Source: G020344215 sp039586575 (lineage in GTDB: Bacteria; Gemmatimonadota; Gemmatimonadetes; Palauibacterales; KS3-K002). From it: DNA of 64,000 bases. How positions within the stretch are numbered: the stretch's first letter is position 1; every line of letters starts with the position of its first letter. The DNA is taken from assembly GCA_039586575.1 (NCBI GenBank), contig JBDHKD010000002.1:62001-126000 (forward strand), read 5' to 3'. Shown piece after piece: positions 1-7,467 of this stretch. The position numbers and the translations under genes are program-made. The notes beneath the pieces were generated by a model. It was not told the DNA's origin, did no database searches, and was given only the letters and a program-made list of their open reading frames with translations.

Positions 1-1
1 C

Positions 2-103
2 ATCGACCGGGTCTTCCCACTCGAGGAGTCGGTCGAGGCGCATCGGCACATGGAGGCGAACCTCAACTTCGGTAAGTTGGTCTTGAAATTGCCCCTCAAG
101 TGA
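2..103 (+). CDS. C-terminal end of an MDR (zinc-type alcohol dehydrogenase / quinone reductase) protein, partial
   Basis: Only the last 33 codons and the TGA stop are inside the window. The visible residues, with an acidic PLEE stretch, an EAHRHME helix and a FGKLVL end, match the usual C-terminus of medium-chain dehydrogenases/reductases of the NADPH:quinone reductase type, where the last helix is followed by the strand that closes the catalytic domain. Neither the NAD(P)-binding fold nor the catalytic residues are visible, so substrate and cofactor cannot be stated. The gene converges on the next one, with about 96 bases between the two stop codons. Confidence 0.7.
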   Translation: MDRVFPLEESVEAHRHMEANLNFGKLVLKLPLK

Positions 104-199
104 AGCCCAACTGATCCGCCGCCTCCGCCCCGCTTGGGAGGCGATTCGCGATCGGTCGTGAGATCGCGCAGCTCGCCGATGAGCGTGAAGCTGCGCACC

Positions 200-766
200 T
201 CAGCCGTCGGGTGGCGGCTGCCAGCCCGGCCTCGTCAACCGGGGTGAGTCAAGGTTGATCTGTTGCATCCGCGAGTCGGACTCGAACGCTGTACACTCGC
301 TGATCGTGCCGTCGGCCTCGATCATCTTAGTCTTATCGTCGCTCCAGATCCTGTCTTCGGACGGCAGGTAGTACAGCACCGAAGTCTCCAATCGTCGGCC
401 TTCGGCACGATTCACTACAACCACGTCTTCCCTGGCGGTCATGTCACCGGTGTCCCAGTCGTACGTACCCTCACGGGACGTGAGAACCGACGTCTCCTCA
501 CCGTCTTCGTTGTAGAAGGTGACCCTCAGAACACGCAGCTCGACTATCGGCCGATTTTCCAGAAGGAACGCCGTGTCGGCCTCGACGAGGGCGCGCCGTA
601 TCCCGTCCGCTGTCACGTTATTCTCGTAGCCGAAGGCGACCATGTTTGCGTCGGGGTTGAGCTGCAGGATATCCTCAGCTACTAGAGGTGGCTCACCGCT
701 CTCACCACACGCCTGCGTATAGAAGACCAGACAGAGCGCCGCTGCAACCCGAGCAGACGTGCTCAT
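200..766 (-). CDS. LptC-like LPS export periplasmic protein, probable lipoprotein
   Basis: From the ATG at 766 the protein has 188 residues. It begins with a short hydrophobic segment ending in a cysteine near residue 20, a plausible lipoprotein signal, although the lipobox is not canonical. The rest has the LptC pattern: a DGxETSxLTS strand, a YDWDTGDM turn, a VVVVNRAEGRRLET strand and a SDD/EADGTI repeat, as in the beta-jellyroll that passes lipopolysaccharide from LptB2FG to LptA. A longer version from GTG 826 is possible but would put 20 polar residues before the signal. No other lpt gene is visible. The family call is by pattern only; function is inferred. Confidence 0.6.
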   Translation of the reverse strand: MSTSARVAAALCLVFYTQACGESGEPPLVAEDILQLNPDANMVAFGYENNVTADGIRRALVEADTAFLLENRPIVELRVLRVTFYNEDGEETSVLTSREGTYDWDTGDMTAREDVVVVNRAEGRRLETSVLYYLPSEDRIWSDDKTKMIEADGTISECTAFESDSRMQQINLDSPRLTRPGWQPPPDG

Positions 767-1137
767 ACTACCCGCGCCCGCATCAGGGCCAGAGCTGAGC
801 CCTTGACCGTCCACATCCGCCGCCACACCCTCTTACAACGTGAACAACACATACGCCCTTAATCTAGCAGGGAGAGCGTCACGGTGAACGGTATCCGCCC
901 CCCTTCGCGGGGAGGCATATTACAATCAGACTTCGGTAAGATCGTTCTCCGCCTCGAGGGCTAGCTCGGCGGGTGTCCGCCGGGCGCACACCTCGCGTAT
1001 CCCTCCGACACAGGTGCCCGAGGAGACTTTCTCCCCAATGGCCTAGCTCGCTCGCTCTCACCGTCCGAGGTGCGGCACCGGGCTTGCCATGATTCCCGAC
1101 GAGGACCGTAGGCGGCGCTTGACCTCGACGGGAGGGA
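767..1137. other. Divergent intergenic region
   Basis: About 370 bases between the LptC-like gene and the beta-barrel gene, which are transcribed away from each other, so both promoters should be here. I see no clear -35/-10 pair. The only structure noted is an imperfect GC hairpin at 897-916 with a TTCGC loop and one bulged A; it has no T-run, so it does not look like a terminator. No convincing reading frame is present. Confidence 0.4.
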
Positions 1138-1140
1138 ATG

Positions 1141-1950
1141 ATGAGCCAAGCTCGCCTTTTATCAGCCAGCGCGGCCGCCTTGCTGCCTGGACTTCTGATC
1201 GCTGCTCTTGCAGCGAGCGCCGGCGCCCAGGAGCTGGGCGACGGTTCGCGGGGCGGCGGTTTGGGCCTGGGACTCGGCGTGGTGATCGGTCTACCCCAGG
1301 GCGCGTTCGGCCGGAACGTCGACCCGAGCTTCGGATTGGGTGCCTCGCTGTTCTTCGATCTCGGCGCGCACACCGATCTGGGCCTGCGCATCGACGGCTC
1401 GATGGTGTACTATGGGAGCGAGACGCAAGATAAACAGTTGGTCGTGCATCTGCCTGGCCTATTCACTGACGTTCACAACATCGACGTCACCACCAGGAAC
1501 CGGATCGGCTCCCTGCTCGCTGGCCCGCAGCTCACGTTCGAGGTCGGAGACGTGCGACCATATCTGCACCTGGGCGCCGGCTTCTCTTACTTCTGGACCG
1601 GTGTGGACTATGAGCTGCCATGGGAGGACGACGATCACCAGTGCGAAGACTGGGATGATGATGGGCAATGCGACGAGGACATCGACTTCGGCAAGCTCGC
1701 CCTCTTCTTCGAAGGCGAAACCCTTTACGATCACTGGGCGTTCGCCTGGACGGCCGGTGGCGGAGTCGACGTCGTGCTGAGCCGCAGTGTCACACTGTTC
1801 TTGGGAGCCCAGTGGTTGGAGAACGGGCGGGTTCGCTATTTGAGGGAGGGAGACGTCCGCGAACACCCCGACGGTTCATACTCCTTCACCCCGGTCGAGA
1901 GCAGCGCGAACTTGTTGCTGTTACAGATAGGTGTGCGTGTCACCGGTTGA
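1141..1950 (+). CDS. Outer-membrane beta-barrel protein with acidic extracellular-type insert
   Basis: A 269-residue protein with an N-terminal signal peptide (hydrophobic core at residues 10-27, Ala-x-Ala-type cleavage before QELGDG). Alternating glycine/aromatic strands follow to the C-terminus, as in small OmpA-like or porin-family barrels. Between two strands, near residues 164-180, lies a run dominated by Asp and Glu with two cysteines and a D-W-D-D-D-G core, which resembles a calcium-binding loop. GGAGGG at 1131-1136 favours the second ATG (1141) over the first (1138), which would be only one base away. The gene converges on the pilin gene, with 11 bases between stops. The specific function is unknown. 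Confidence 0.7.
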   Translation: MSQARLLSASAAALLPGLLIAALAASAGAQELGDGSRGGGLGLGLGVVIGLPQGAFGRNVDPSFGLGASLFFDLGAHTDLGLRIDGSMVYYGSETQDKQLVVHLPGLFTDVHNIDVTTRNRIGSLLAGPQLTFEVGDVRPYLHLGAGFSYFWTGVDYELPWEDDDHQCEDWDDDGQCDEDIDFGKLALFFEGETLYDHWAFAWTAGGGVDVVLSRSVTLFLGAQWLENGRVRYLREGDVREHPDGSYSFTPVESSANLLLLQIGVRVTG

Positions 1951-1961
1951 CCCGCCCGCCG

Positions 1962-2402
1962 CTACTTGTCCTTCTTGGTCATGGGCTCGCAGGCGATGAC
2001 GCCTTCGGTCTGGGCCGGCTCGTACGGGTCAATCTCACCGATAAAGATTGCGCAGTAGAATCGGTCCGGCCGCCGCAGTTTGTGCTCGGCCCGGGCCGAC
2101 CATCCCCTCTCATCGGCGCGCATCTTGATCATCACGTTGGGGCTGGGTGTGAAATCGAGCCGATGCGTCTGGCTGGCGTAAGTGGCGCTTGCATCTTGGT
2201 TCGGGTCGTCTGCGAAGTAGCCGCCGGTAGAGGCGTGGTAGACTTCCTGTGCATGGGTCAAACTGCGTAGATCCGACTCCATCACCGCCAGATAGGCCGA
2301 GCTCTTGGCCCGCTGGAGGGTAGCCGAGCCCATGGCGGTGAGGATGGCGATGATGACCATGGCGAAGATCAGCTCGAGGATCGTGAACCCTCGAGATCTC
2401 AT
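1962..2402 (-). CDS. Type IV pilin-like protein (prepilin)
   Basis: A 146-residue prepilin. A very short leader (MRSRG) precedes the class III signal GFTILELIFAMVIIAI, in which Glu5 of the mature protein is present. Prepilin peptidase would cleave after the Gly and N-methylate the Phe. The hydrophobic helix leads into an alpha1 spine and a small globular domain with two cysteines that frame a C-terminal loop ending TEGVIAC. AGGAGGG lies about 9 bases before the chosen ATG, and the 29 codons upstream of it look non-coding. It is paralogous to the pilin gene at 6299-6742 and could be a pilus subunit or a type II secretion pseudopilin. Confidence 0.85.
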   Translation of the reverse strand: MRSRGFTILELIFAMVIIAILTAMGSATLQRAKSSAYLAVMESDLRSLTHAQEVYHASTGGYFADDPNQDASATYASQTHRLDFTPSPNVMIKMRADERGWSARAEHKLRRPDRFYCAIFIGEIDPYEPAQTEGVIACEPMTKKDK

Positions 2403-2468
2403 GATAGATTGCCCTCCTGGCGGGAAGAATGCGCTGGCGGGGGTGGTAGCCAGCCCTTGTAGTCTGCC

Positions 2469-2510
2469 GCCTTTTCTGCCTGTCCGCAAGTCCGCTGGTT
2501 GCAGAAAGGC
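2469..2510 (-). repeat. Inverted repeat upstream of pilin gene
   Basis: GCCTTTTCTGC at 2469-2479 and GCAGAAAGGC at 2501-2510 are complementary over 10 base pairs with one bulged base, around a 21-base loop. It lies about 70-110 bases upstream of the pilin start on the minus strand, so it could be an operator or a 5' leader hairpin. No T-run follows on the minus strand. Confidence 0.5.
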
Positions 2511-2533
2511 CTGGCGGCCGGGCCCGCAGCCGC

Positions 2534-3265
2534 TCAGGGGATCGCCGTCGCCAACGTGTCGTTGTGCCAGTTGATCAACGTCCGCATATACGATCCGATG
2601 CGATCCGCTCCCTCGAAGCCGGCCGCCCGGGCTGCCGCTTGCTTGCGCTCCTCTGGCACATCGGCGCTGCCGGCGAAGTCCTTGATATCCCGGTAGAACC
2701 CTATCGTGTAGAGGTCCCAGGCCCCGCCGGCCACACGAGTGAAGATCAGGTTGAGGGGCCGCTCGATCCCTTTTAGGTAAGCGTTCTCCATGTGGCGCTC
2801 TTCCAGCAGCGCGTCTCGCTTACCGGCGAGCGCAACGAACATCTCGACGTGGTAATAGGCGGTGGTGGTGAACGCGCTGTCCACGGCCTCGAGCGGCGGC
2901 CCGAGCACGAAGACCTCCTCGCGCCAGGCGATGAGCTGTCCGAGCGCGCTCTCGAACTCCGCTTCCGAGATTCCCGATTCCCGTGCGGCACGCTGACGCC
3001 GGGCGATCGCGTCCGCCGAGTGGTGCTCGGCAAAACTGCCCATGGGGAAGAGGAGCAGCAGATCCCAGTGGTCGCCCTGGCTGTGTCGCATCCAGAACGG
3101 CCGCTCCTCAGCGGCCTCGTAGACCGGCATCCGTTCCTGATACAGTTCGATCAGTCCGAGCAGTTTGCCGGGGGCCGCCCGGACGAGCAGCGTCCTGTAG
3201 AGATAGCCCTCGCCCTGGCCGGGATCGCCGGCGCTGAGGATCAGGGCGAGGATGACAGCGAGCAT
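2534..3265 (-). CDS. Exported protein of unknown function, possible tandem ferredoxin-like (NIPSNAP/ABM-type) fold
   Basis: 243 residues with a short N-terminal hydrophobic signal (MLAVILALILSAG). The sequence seems to hold two similar halves: one begins with a GYLYRTLLVRAAPGK strand-turn-helix, the second with a TTTAYYHVEMFVALAGKR strand-turn-helix. Each is followed by helices and a strand with paired tryptophans or phenylalanines, like dimeric alpha-beta barrel proteins; that comparison is tentative. GGAGG six bases upstream favours the ATG at 3265, which overlaps the TGA of the preceding gene, so the two are translationally coupled. It is the last gene of the minus-strand block. No catalytic motif is recognised. 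Confidence 0.5.
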   Translation of the reverse strand: MLAVILALILSAGDPGQGEGYLYRTLLVRAAPGKLLGLIELYQERMPVYEAAEERPFWMRHSQGDHWDLLLLFPMGSFAEHHSADAIARRQRAARESGISEAEFESALGQLIAWREEVFVLGPPLEAVDSAFTTTAYYHVEMFVALAGKRDALLEERHMENAYLKGIERPLNLIFTRVAGGAWDLYTIGFYRDIKDFAGSADVPEERKQAAARAAGFEGADRIGSYMRTLINWHNDTLATAIP

Positions 3266-4299
3266 CACTCGCCTCCCAGCCAGCTCGTAGCACCCGAGTA
3301 CTGCGCGCCGATCACCAGAGCCCAGTCGGTCTCAAGTTGGGGGCCCTTGAGGTCTTGATAGAGCGGCGCCAAAGCCTCGGCGGCGATTCGCAGGCCCCGG
3401 AACGTGCCCCCCCTGACGTAGGTGTTGATGCCGAATCCCACCAGCCAGCGCGAGAATCCCTGCAAGTCGGGGTCGGCCGTTGGTACTACCTGCGAGTCCA
3501 ACTCGGGGTCGGCGCCCTCCACGTTCTCCTGCTCGGTCCAGGCCAGTCTCAAGGAGCCGCTGAGGAACCGGGAAACCTGGTAGGCGCCCCAGAGCGTCGT
3601 GTCGTAGCGGTGTCCCAGCCGATACAGGTTGTCGTTTTCGCCCAGGCGAAACGTCGCCAGTGCCTGGCCGCCCCAGGACCAGTCCCCGTGCTGGCCCAGG
3701 TAGGTCATCCCCGGGGTGGCGTCGAAGGTGCCCGAGCCGGTCTGCATCGGATAGGGCAGCCGCATGGCATCACCCATCGGGGTGTCGTCCCTCTCGTTGA
3801 TCGAGCCGATCGGGAAACTCAGCATCAGGTTCACGTGGACCCGCTGGTCAGCGAAGGGCTCGAGTAGCCACATGCCGCCCAACTTGAGATCGCCTATGCC
3901 AGAGGACTCGGTGGTGAACCGCTCAGCCGAGCGGGTCACGTGATCCATACTCTTCACCGTGACGGGCAGCATTCCGACGAGGGTGAACACGTCGCCGGGG
4001 GCGTACATCAACCCGAAAATGTGCATCTGCGCAGACATCTCGGTCGGTGCTACGAGGAACCCGTAGCCTGCCGGGTCAACGACCTGGTCGGGGTCGATGC
4101 TCGTCGTCCCGTCCCGCAAACCCTCCATACTCATGTACAGGTAGCGGTAGGAAAGCATGAACTCGCCCGTTTCGTGAGTGTGATCCATCATCACGCCGAT
4201 GGGAGCATGGCCATCGGGCCGGCTCGCCGTCCACTGGGCTTGGGCGCCCGCCGCGGTTACCAACAAAGAGACTAGCGCGAGTCGTGTGGCTCTGAGCAT
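3265..4299 (-). CDS. Outer-membrane beta-barrel protein of the putative 'transporter' family often found with copper genes
   Basis: 344 residues. A cleavable signal peptide ends at AQAQ, and the mature part opens with HAPIGVMMDHTHETGEFMLS followed by YRYLYMSMEGLRDGT. This opening and a later MSAQMHIFGLMYAPGD segment are typical of a family annotated as transporter or phenol-degradation-type barrel, often beside copper-handling genes in other bacteria. Histidine and methionine are enriched near the N-terminus. The remainder alternates as beta strands. The start is the ATG at 4299 with AGAGGACGAG upstream. It lies 24 bases after yqeC and overlaps the next gene. Metal transport is inference; no metal-binding motif proves it. 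Confidence 0.6.
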   Translation of the reverse strand: MLRATRLALVSLLVTAAGAQAQWTASRPDGHAPIGVMMDHTHETGEFMLSYRYLYMSMEGLRDGTTSIDPDQVVDPAGYGFLVAPTEMSAQMHIFGLMYAPGDVFTLVGMLPVTVKSMDHVTRSAERFTTESSGIGDLKLGGMWLLEPFADQRVHVNLMLSFPIGSINERDDTPMGDAMRLPYPMQTGSGTFDATPGMTYLGQHGDWSWGGQALATFRLGENDNLYRLGHRYDTTLWGAYQVSRFLSGSLRLAWTEQENVEGADPELDSQVVPTADPDLQGFSRWLVGFGINTYVRGGTFRGLRIAAEALAPLYQDLKGPQLETDWALVIGAQYSGATSWLGGE

Positions 4300-4323
4300 G
4301 TTCTCGTCCTCTGGATAGGGGGG

Positions 4324-5076
4324 TCAGCGGCTGACCACGCTCACCAATCGGGCGGGCCGCAGGTGAGATGTCAAGACGACTCGGTCGAAGCGGTCCGTGA
4401 GCTGGAGAGCCTGCCGGGCAGCGGCGAGTGCGGACGCCTCGAGCTCCTCGCTATCGACCATGTTGATCACCGGAACCACCGTGGCAGCGCCGCTGTTGCG
4501 GAGTGCGCCTTCTTCGTGGGCCAGTAGTCGGGCCACGTGATCGGGCGTAATCGGCTCCCCGTATCTAGCCCCCGTAATGGCCTCCACACGTGAAAGGCGG
4601 TGAGCCACCGTCTCGGTCAGCGGCTCGCCGAAGGCCTTGGCCGACACGAGCGGTAAGACCGTTGACGCGAAGTCCGGTATCAGCGGTTCGTCGTCTTCCG
4701 GTGCCTTGATCCAGCGCATGCGGGCGCCGTCACACTTGACGGTCAGCAGGTCAAAGCCGGCGGCCTTCTGAATCTCGGCGATAAGCTCGGCGGCGACCCC
4801 GCCGTAGCGGGTGCTCTTCTCCGAAGGGTGGGCGAAAGCGATGAGCCGGCTACTGGCTGTGGCCTCTACCACCGCATCGAGCAGATCTTCCGCGGCTGCG
4901 ACCACGACTCGTGCGTTCAGCGTGGCCGGGACGTGAGCATGAGGAACGGTGGAAGTGATCGCAACACGACCCGGGTGTTCCAGCGCCAGCTGGTACAACG
5001 TCGTTTTCTTGCCGCCGGCGCCGACGGCGCAGACGGTACCCGAACGGGCGGCGAGCACATCCGGTAGCTCGCTCAC
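4324..5076 (-). CDS. yqeC: YqeC-like selenium-dependent hydroxylase accessory P-loop protein
   Basis: From GTG 5076, 250 residues beginning SELPDVLAARSGTVCAVGAGGKKTTL. The GAGGKKTT segment is the modified P-loop of YqeC, and ITSTVPHAHVP, KCDGARMRWIKAPEDDEP and EPLTETVAHRL match conserved blocks of that family. YqeC proteins are linked by genome context to maturation of selenium-dependent molybdenum hydroxylases. No hydroxylase, SelD or YqeB homologue is in the window, so this copy is an orphan and its real partner is unknown. The GTG is five bases after the stop of the BNR-repeat gene, which suggests co-transcription. Confidence 0.75.
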   Translation of the reverse strand: MSELPDVLAARSGTVCAVGAGGKKTTLYQLALEHPGRVAITSTVPHAHVPATLNARVVVAAAEDLLDAVVEATASSRLIAFAHPSEKSTRYGGVAAELIAEIQKAAGFDLLTVKCDGARMRWIKAPEDDEPLIPDFASTVLPLVSAKAFGEPLTETVAHRLSRVEAITGARYGEPITPDHVARLLAHEEGALRNSGAATVVPVINMVDSEELEASALAAARQALQLTDRFDRVVLTSHLRPARLVSVVSR

Positions 5077-5081
5077 GACGG

Positions 5082-6179
5082 CTAGCCCTCGCTGACGGCG
5101 GCCTCGACGGAGAGGATGCGCGGCAGGAAACCGGCGACGATCTCCCAACTATCCCCGCCGTCGCGGCTCGCGAAGAGGTGACCGCTCGACGTCCCGAAGT
5201 AAACGCCACAAGGATCGAGACCGTCCGTGTCGATCGCCTCCCGCAGGACCGTCACGTAGGCGTTCTCCTGTGGAAGACCCCGCGTCAACGGCTGCCAGTC
5301 GCTCCCTGCGTTCCGGCTGCGGTAGACGGTGATCGCTCCACCCACCATCGTCCGGACGTGGCTACTCTCTTCTGGGATGATGAAGACCGTGTCCGGGTCA
5401 CACGGGTCAGTGGCGACGGCGTAGCCGAAGTCGCTGGGCAGCCCGTCCGTGATCTCCGTCCAGCTCTCGCCGCGATCGTCGCTGCGGTAGGTTCCGCTGT
5501 GACTTTGCTGGTACAGCCGATCCGGTTGGGCGGGATGGAGCACGATCCGGTGCACGCAGTGACCCGACTCGGGTCTCGTGTCGGCCAGATAGTCGGCTCG
5601 CACGCCGCGATTCGCCGGCTTCCAGCTGGTGCCGCCGTCGTCTGAGCGGTAGACGCCGCCAGCCGATACCGCCGCGTAAATACGCCGGGCGTCGCGGGGG
5701 TCGACGTAGATCGAGTGCAGCGCCAGCCCACCTTTGGCCGGCTGCCACGTCCGCCGTGTCGGGTGCCCGTTAAGACCAAGCACCGGCTCCCAGCTTGCCC
5801 CGCGGTCGCGGCTGATGAACAGACCGGCGGGCTCGATCCCAGCAAGGATGGTCTGTGGCTCGCTCGAATGGCCAGGCGCCAGGTGCCAAATGGCCCTCAG
5901 ATCCGGCCCATCGTCTTGAGCCTCGTGGTGCGGTGAACGCGGCAGAAGCTCCCAGTTGCGACCTTCATCCCGGCTCCGGTGCACGTGTATGCCCCAGACC
6001 ATGTGGCGCACGGCCGCGTAGGCGTTGACGCCATCACGAGGGTCAAGGCGGGCGTGGTACACCTCGTACCCGGCGAGGTGAGGTCCGTCGAGCTGCCACC
6101 GCCGCCGGTCCAGGCCGGAGACCGCTCGAAAGAGCCCCTTGCGGGTCCCGATAAGAAGGGTGACGCGGCTCGCGCTGAT
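5082..6179 (-). CDS. BNR/sialidase-like beta-propeller protein, probable AUC start
   Basis: A repeat protein built of about five Asp-box/BNR units (S-x-D-x-G-x-x-W, for example SRDEGRNW, SRDRGASW, SDDGGTSW, SDDRGESW, SRDGGDSW), as in WD40/YVTN/BNR-like propellers. The first ATG/GTG/TTG in frame is GTG 6062, but coding continues upstream with VTLLIGTRKGLFRA and RRRWQLDGPHLAGYEVYHA, which is the normal start of this family. The frame is closed by a TGA 45 bases before an ATC at 6179-6177. No ATG, GTG or TTG codon occurs between that TGA and GTG 6062. GGGAGGT sits five or six bases before the ATC. I therefore place the start at the ATC (365 residues). There is no signal peptide and the function is unknown. 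Confidence 0.7.
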   Translation of the reverse strand: MSASRVTLLIGTRKGLFRAVSGLDRRRWQLDGPHLAGYEVYHARLDPRDGVNAYAAVRHMVWGIHVHRSRDEGRNWELLPRSPHHEAQDDGPDLRAIWHLAPGHSSEPQTILAGIEPAGLFISRDRGASWEPVLGLNGHPTRRTWQPAKGGLALHSIYVDPRDARRIYAAVSAGGVYRSDDGGTSWKPANRGVRADYLADTRPESGHCVHRIVLHPAQPDRLYQQSHSGTYRSDDRGESWTEITDGLPSDFGYAVATDPCDPDTVFIIPEESSHVRTMVGGAITVYRSRNAGSDWQPLTRGLPQENAYVTVLREAIDTDGLDPCGVYFGTSSGHLFASRDGGDSWEIVAGFLPRILSVEAAVSEG

Positions 6180-6298
6180 GAAACCTCCCGGCCCCGGCGA
6201 CGCTGACGGTTGCGGAGATCATTTGAATGTCACGAATAAAGGCGAATGCTACAAGACTGGAAGGCCCTGGTGTGGTAAACGTGGCCGACGATCAAGGC

Positions 6299-6742
6299 CT
6301 AGTTGCAGGCGATGACACCTTCGGTGATGCCCGGAACTACACCGGTGGGCGCCGACACGGGGCCGACGTATACCGCGCACTCTACTGTCGGAGCGCTGGC
6401 GTGGGTCGCCGACGCGCTCCAGCCGTTCGCTGCCGTCTCGATGATCTGGACCTGTACGCCGGGTGAGTTGTTGTACTGGAGCTGGGCGACGTCTGTCGCG
6501 TATTCGTGGGACAGGTCGAAGTAGGCTTCCTGCGCCGTAACCAGCGTCCGGAGATCGGTCTGTACCTGAGAGCGGTGCGCCCGGTCACGCGTGTTTGCGA
6601 ACCGGGGTAGGGCGATGGCTGCCAGCAGGCCGATGATGACGACGACGATCAGTAGCTCTATCAAAGTAAAGCCCCGGGGCCCGGCCTTCACCTCGCCGGT
6701 CCCGGGAACGCTGAGTGCCTTGGCACACCGATCAACGCTCAT
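6299..6742 (-). CDS. Type IV pilin-like protein (prepilin) with long leader
   Basis: 147 residues. A leader of about 24 residues precedes a textbook type III signal, GFTLIELLIVVVIIGLLAAI, with Glu5 present. A spine helix follows (RDRAHRSQVQTDLRTL), then a small globular domain. Two cysteines define a C-terminal loop, CAVYVG to TEGVIAC, closely matching the pilin at 1962-2402. The ATG at 6742 follows GAGGGAATAGAG; upstream codons are not coding-like. It should be processed by a PilD-type peptidase, not encoded here. It may be a major or minor subunit of a pilus used by the chemosensory/MglA system further along; that link is inference. Confidence 0.85.
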   Translation of the reverse strand: MSVDRCAKALSVPGTGEVKAGPRGFTLIELLIVVVIIGLLAAIALPRFANTRDRAHRSQVQTDLRTLVTAQEAYFDLSHEYATDVAQLQYNNSPGVQVQIIETAANGWSASATHASAPTVECAVYVGPVSAPTGVVPGITEGVIACN

Positions 6743-7054
6743 CTCTATTCCCTCATGTGGCCTTCTGCTTCGGACAGATCGGCCAACGGCATACCTTAGA
6801 CTGGGGCAAGGTCTATGCCCGGAAGGACCTATCACCTAAAGTGTTGCTAGGTATGGGCTTAGGCGGAAACTCCGCGCCCGATACCGCCTCCCTGCGTGGG
6901 TCGGAGCCCGCATATTGCAAGGCCTGCGGCGGAGTGCGGTAGTCATTCTGACCGAGTAGAGAGCCGAGGTTCAGGCCTGCCGGGCCGGATGTAATGGGCG
7001 GACGGGCGGGGATCCTGGGGGCTGCTGGCTCACTGTGGCGGTGGCCGGCCAGCG
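6743..7054. other. Divergent intergenic region with GC-rich pairing potential
   Basis: No gene is visible. On the minus strand, which would be the leader of the pilin transcript, GGGCT (about 6904-6908) can pair with AGCCC (about 6857-6861), enclosing GGCGG/CCGCC. A competing hairpin GCGGA-GTT-TCCGC shares part of the same sequence. Closer to the gene, GGGCA and TGCCC form another short hairpin (about 6805-6821). I could not match these to a known riboswitch class. Confidence 0.35.
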
Positions 7055-7083
7055 TTGACACCTGGGAATTATCCGCATATTCT
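7055..7083 (+). promoter_or_regulatory. Sigma70-type promoter of rpsU
   Basis: TTGACA at 7055-7060 and TATTCT at 7078-7083 are separated by exactly 17 bases, one of the best matches to the housekeeping consensus in the window. Predicted transcription begins near 7090, leaving a leader of about 60 bases before the rpsU ATG. Confidence 0.8.
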
Positions 7084-7151
7084 CCCGGTCTGCAAACTGC
7101 AGGGAATAGCAGGCGGCAACCCGGCTTTCCGAATGAGGGAACAGTAGAGTA

Positions 7152-7343
7152 ATGGTCCAGGTCACGGTCAACGAAGGCGACGATCTCGAGCGAGTGCTGC
7201 GCCGCTTCAAGCGGCAGGTGCAGAAGGCCGGCATCTTCACCGATCTGAAGCGGAAGAAGCACTACGAGAAGCCAAGCGAGATGCGCAAGCGTAAGCGCAA
7301 CGCGGCTCGCCGTCGCAGCCGGCGCACGCGCCATCGCCGATAG
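7152..7343 (+). CDS. rpsU: 30S ribosomal protein S21
   Basis: 63 residues, normal for the family. The sequence starts VQVTVNEGDDLERVLRRFKRQVQKAG, continues with a KRKKHYEKPSE segment and ends in an Arg/Lys-rich tail, all hallmarks of bS21. The protein sits on the 30S platform and helps initiation of translation. GAGGG lies about 11-15 bases before the ATG. It is transcribed as a single gene from the promoter at 7055-7083 and ends before the terminator at 7380-7418. Confidence 0.97.
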   Translation: MVQVTVNEGDDLERVLRRFKRQVQKAGIFTDLKRKKHYEKPSEMRKRKRNAARRRSRRTRHRR

Positions 7344-7379
7344 CGCAAGCTCGCCGCGAACCTCCTGACCCTGCTATCG

Positions 7380-7418
7380 AGCCCGCCTGCATTCGTCTGC
7401 AGCGGGCTTCTTGGTTTT
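7380..7418 (+). terminator. Rho-independent terminator after rpsU
   Basis: AGCCCGC-CTGCA pairs with TGCAGCGGGCT around a six-base loop, with one bulged C, followed by TCTTGGTTTT. It lies about 36 bases after the rpsU stop and separates rpsU from tilS. Confidence 0.8.
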
Positions 7419-7467
7419 CGGGCCTTCAACGCTACACCCGGCACGCCTTACGTATATCTTTCTACAC

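Noticed and set aside
263..685. A 140-codon plus-strand frame opposite the LptC-like gene
   Set aside because: The minus-strand frame has a signal peptide and family pattern; the plus frame has none.
897..916. GC hairpin as a terminator
   Set aside because: It has no T-run on either strand and lies between divergent genes, where no transcript is expected to end.
6743..6981. Cyclic di-GMP riboswitch upstream of the pilin gene
   Set aside because: The conserved core sequences of the class I riboswitch are not present in the right order on the minus strand.
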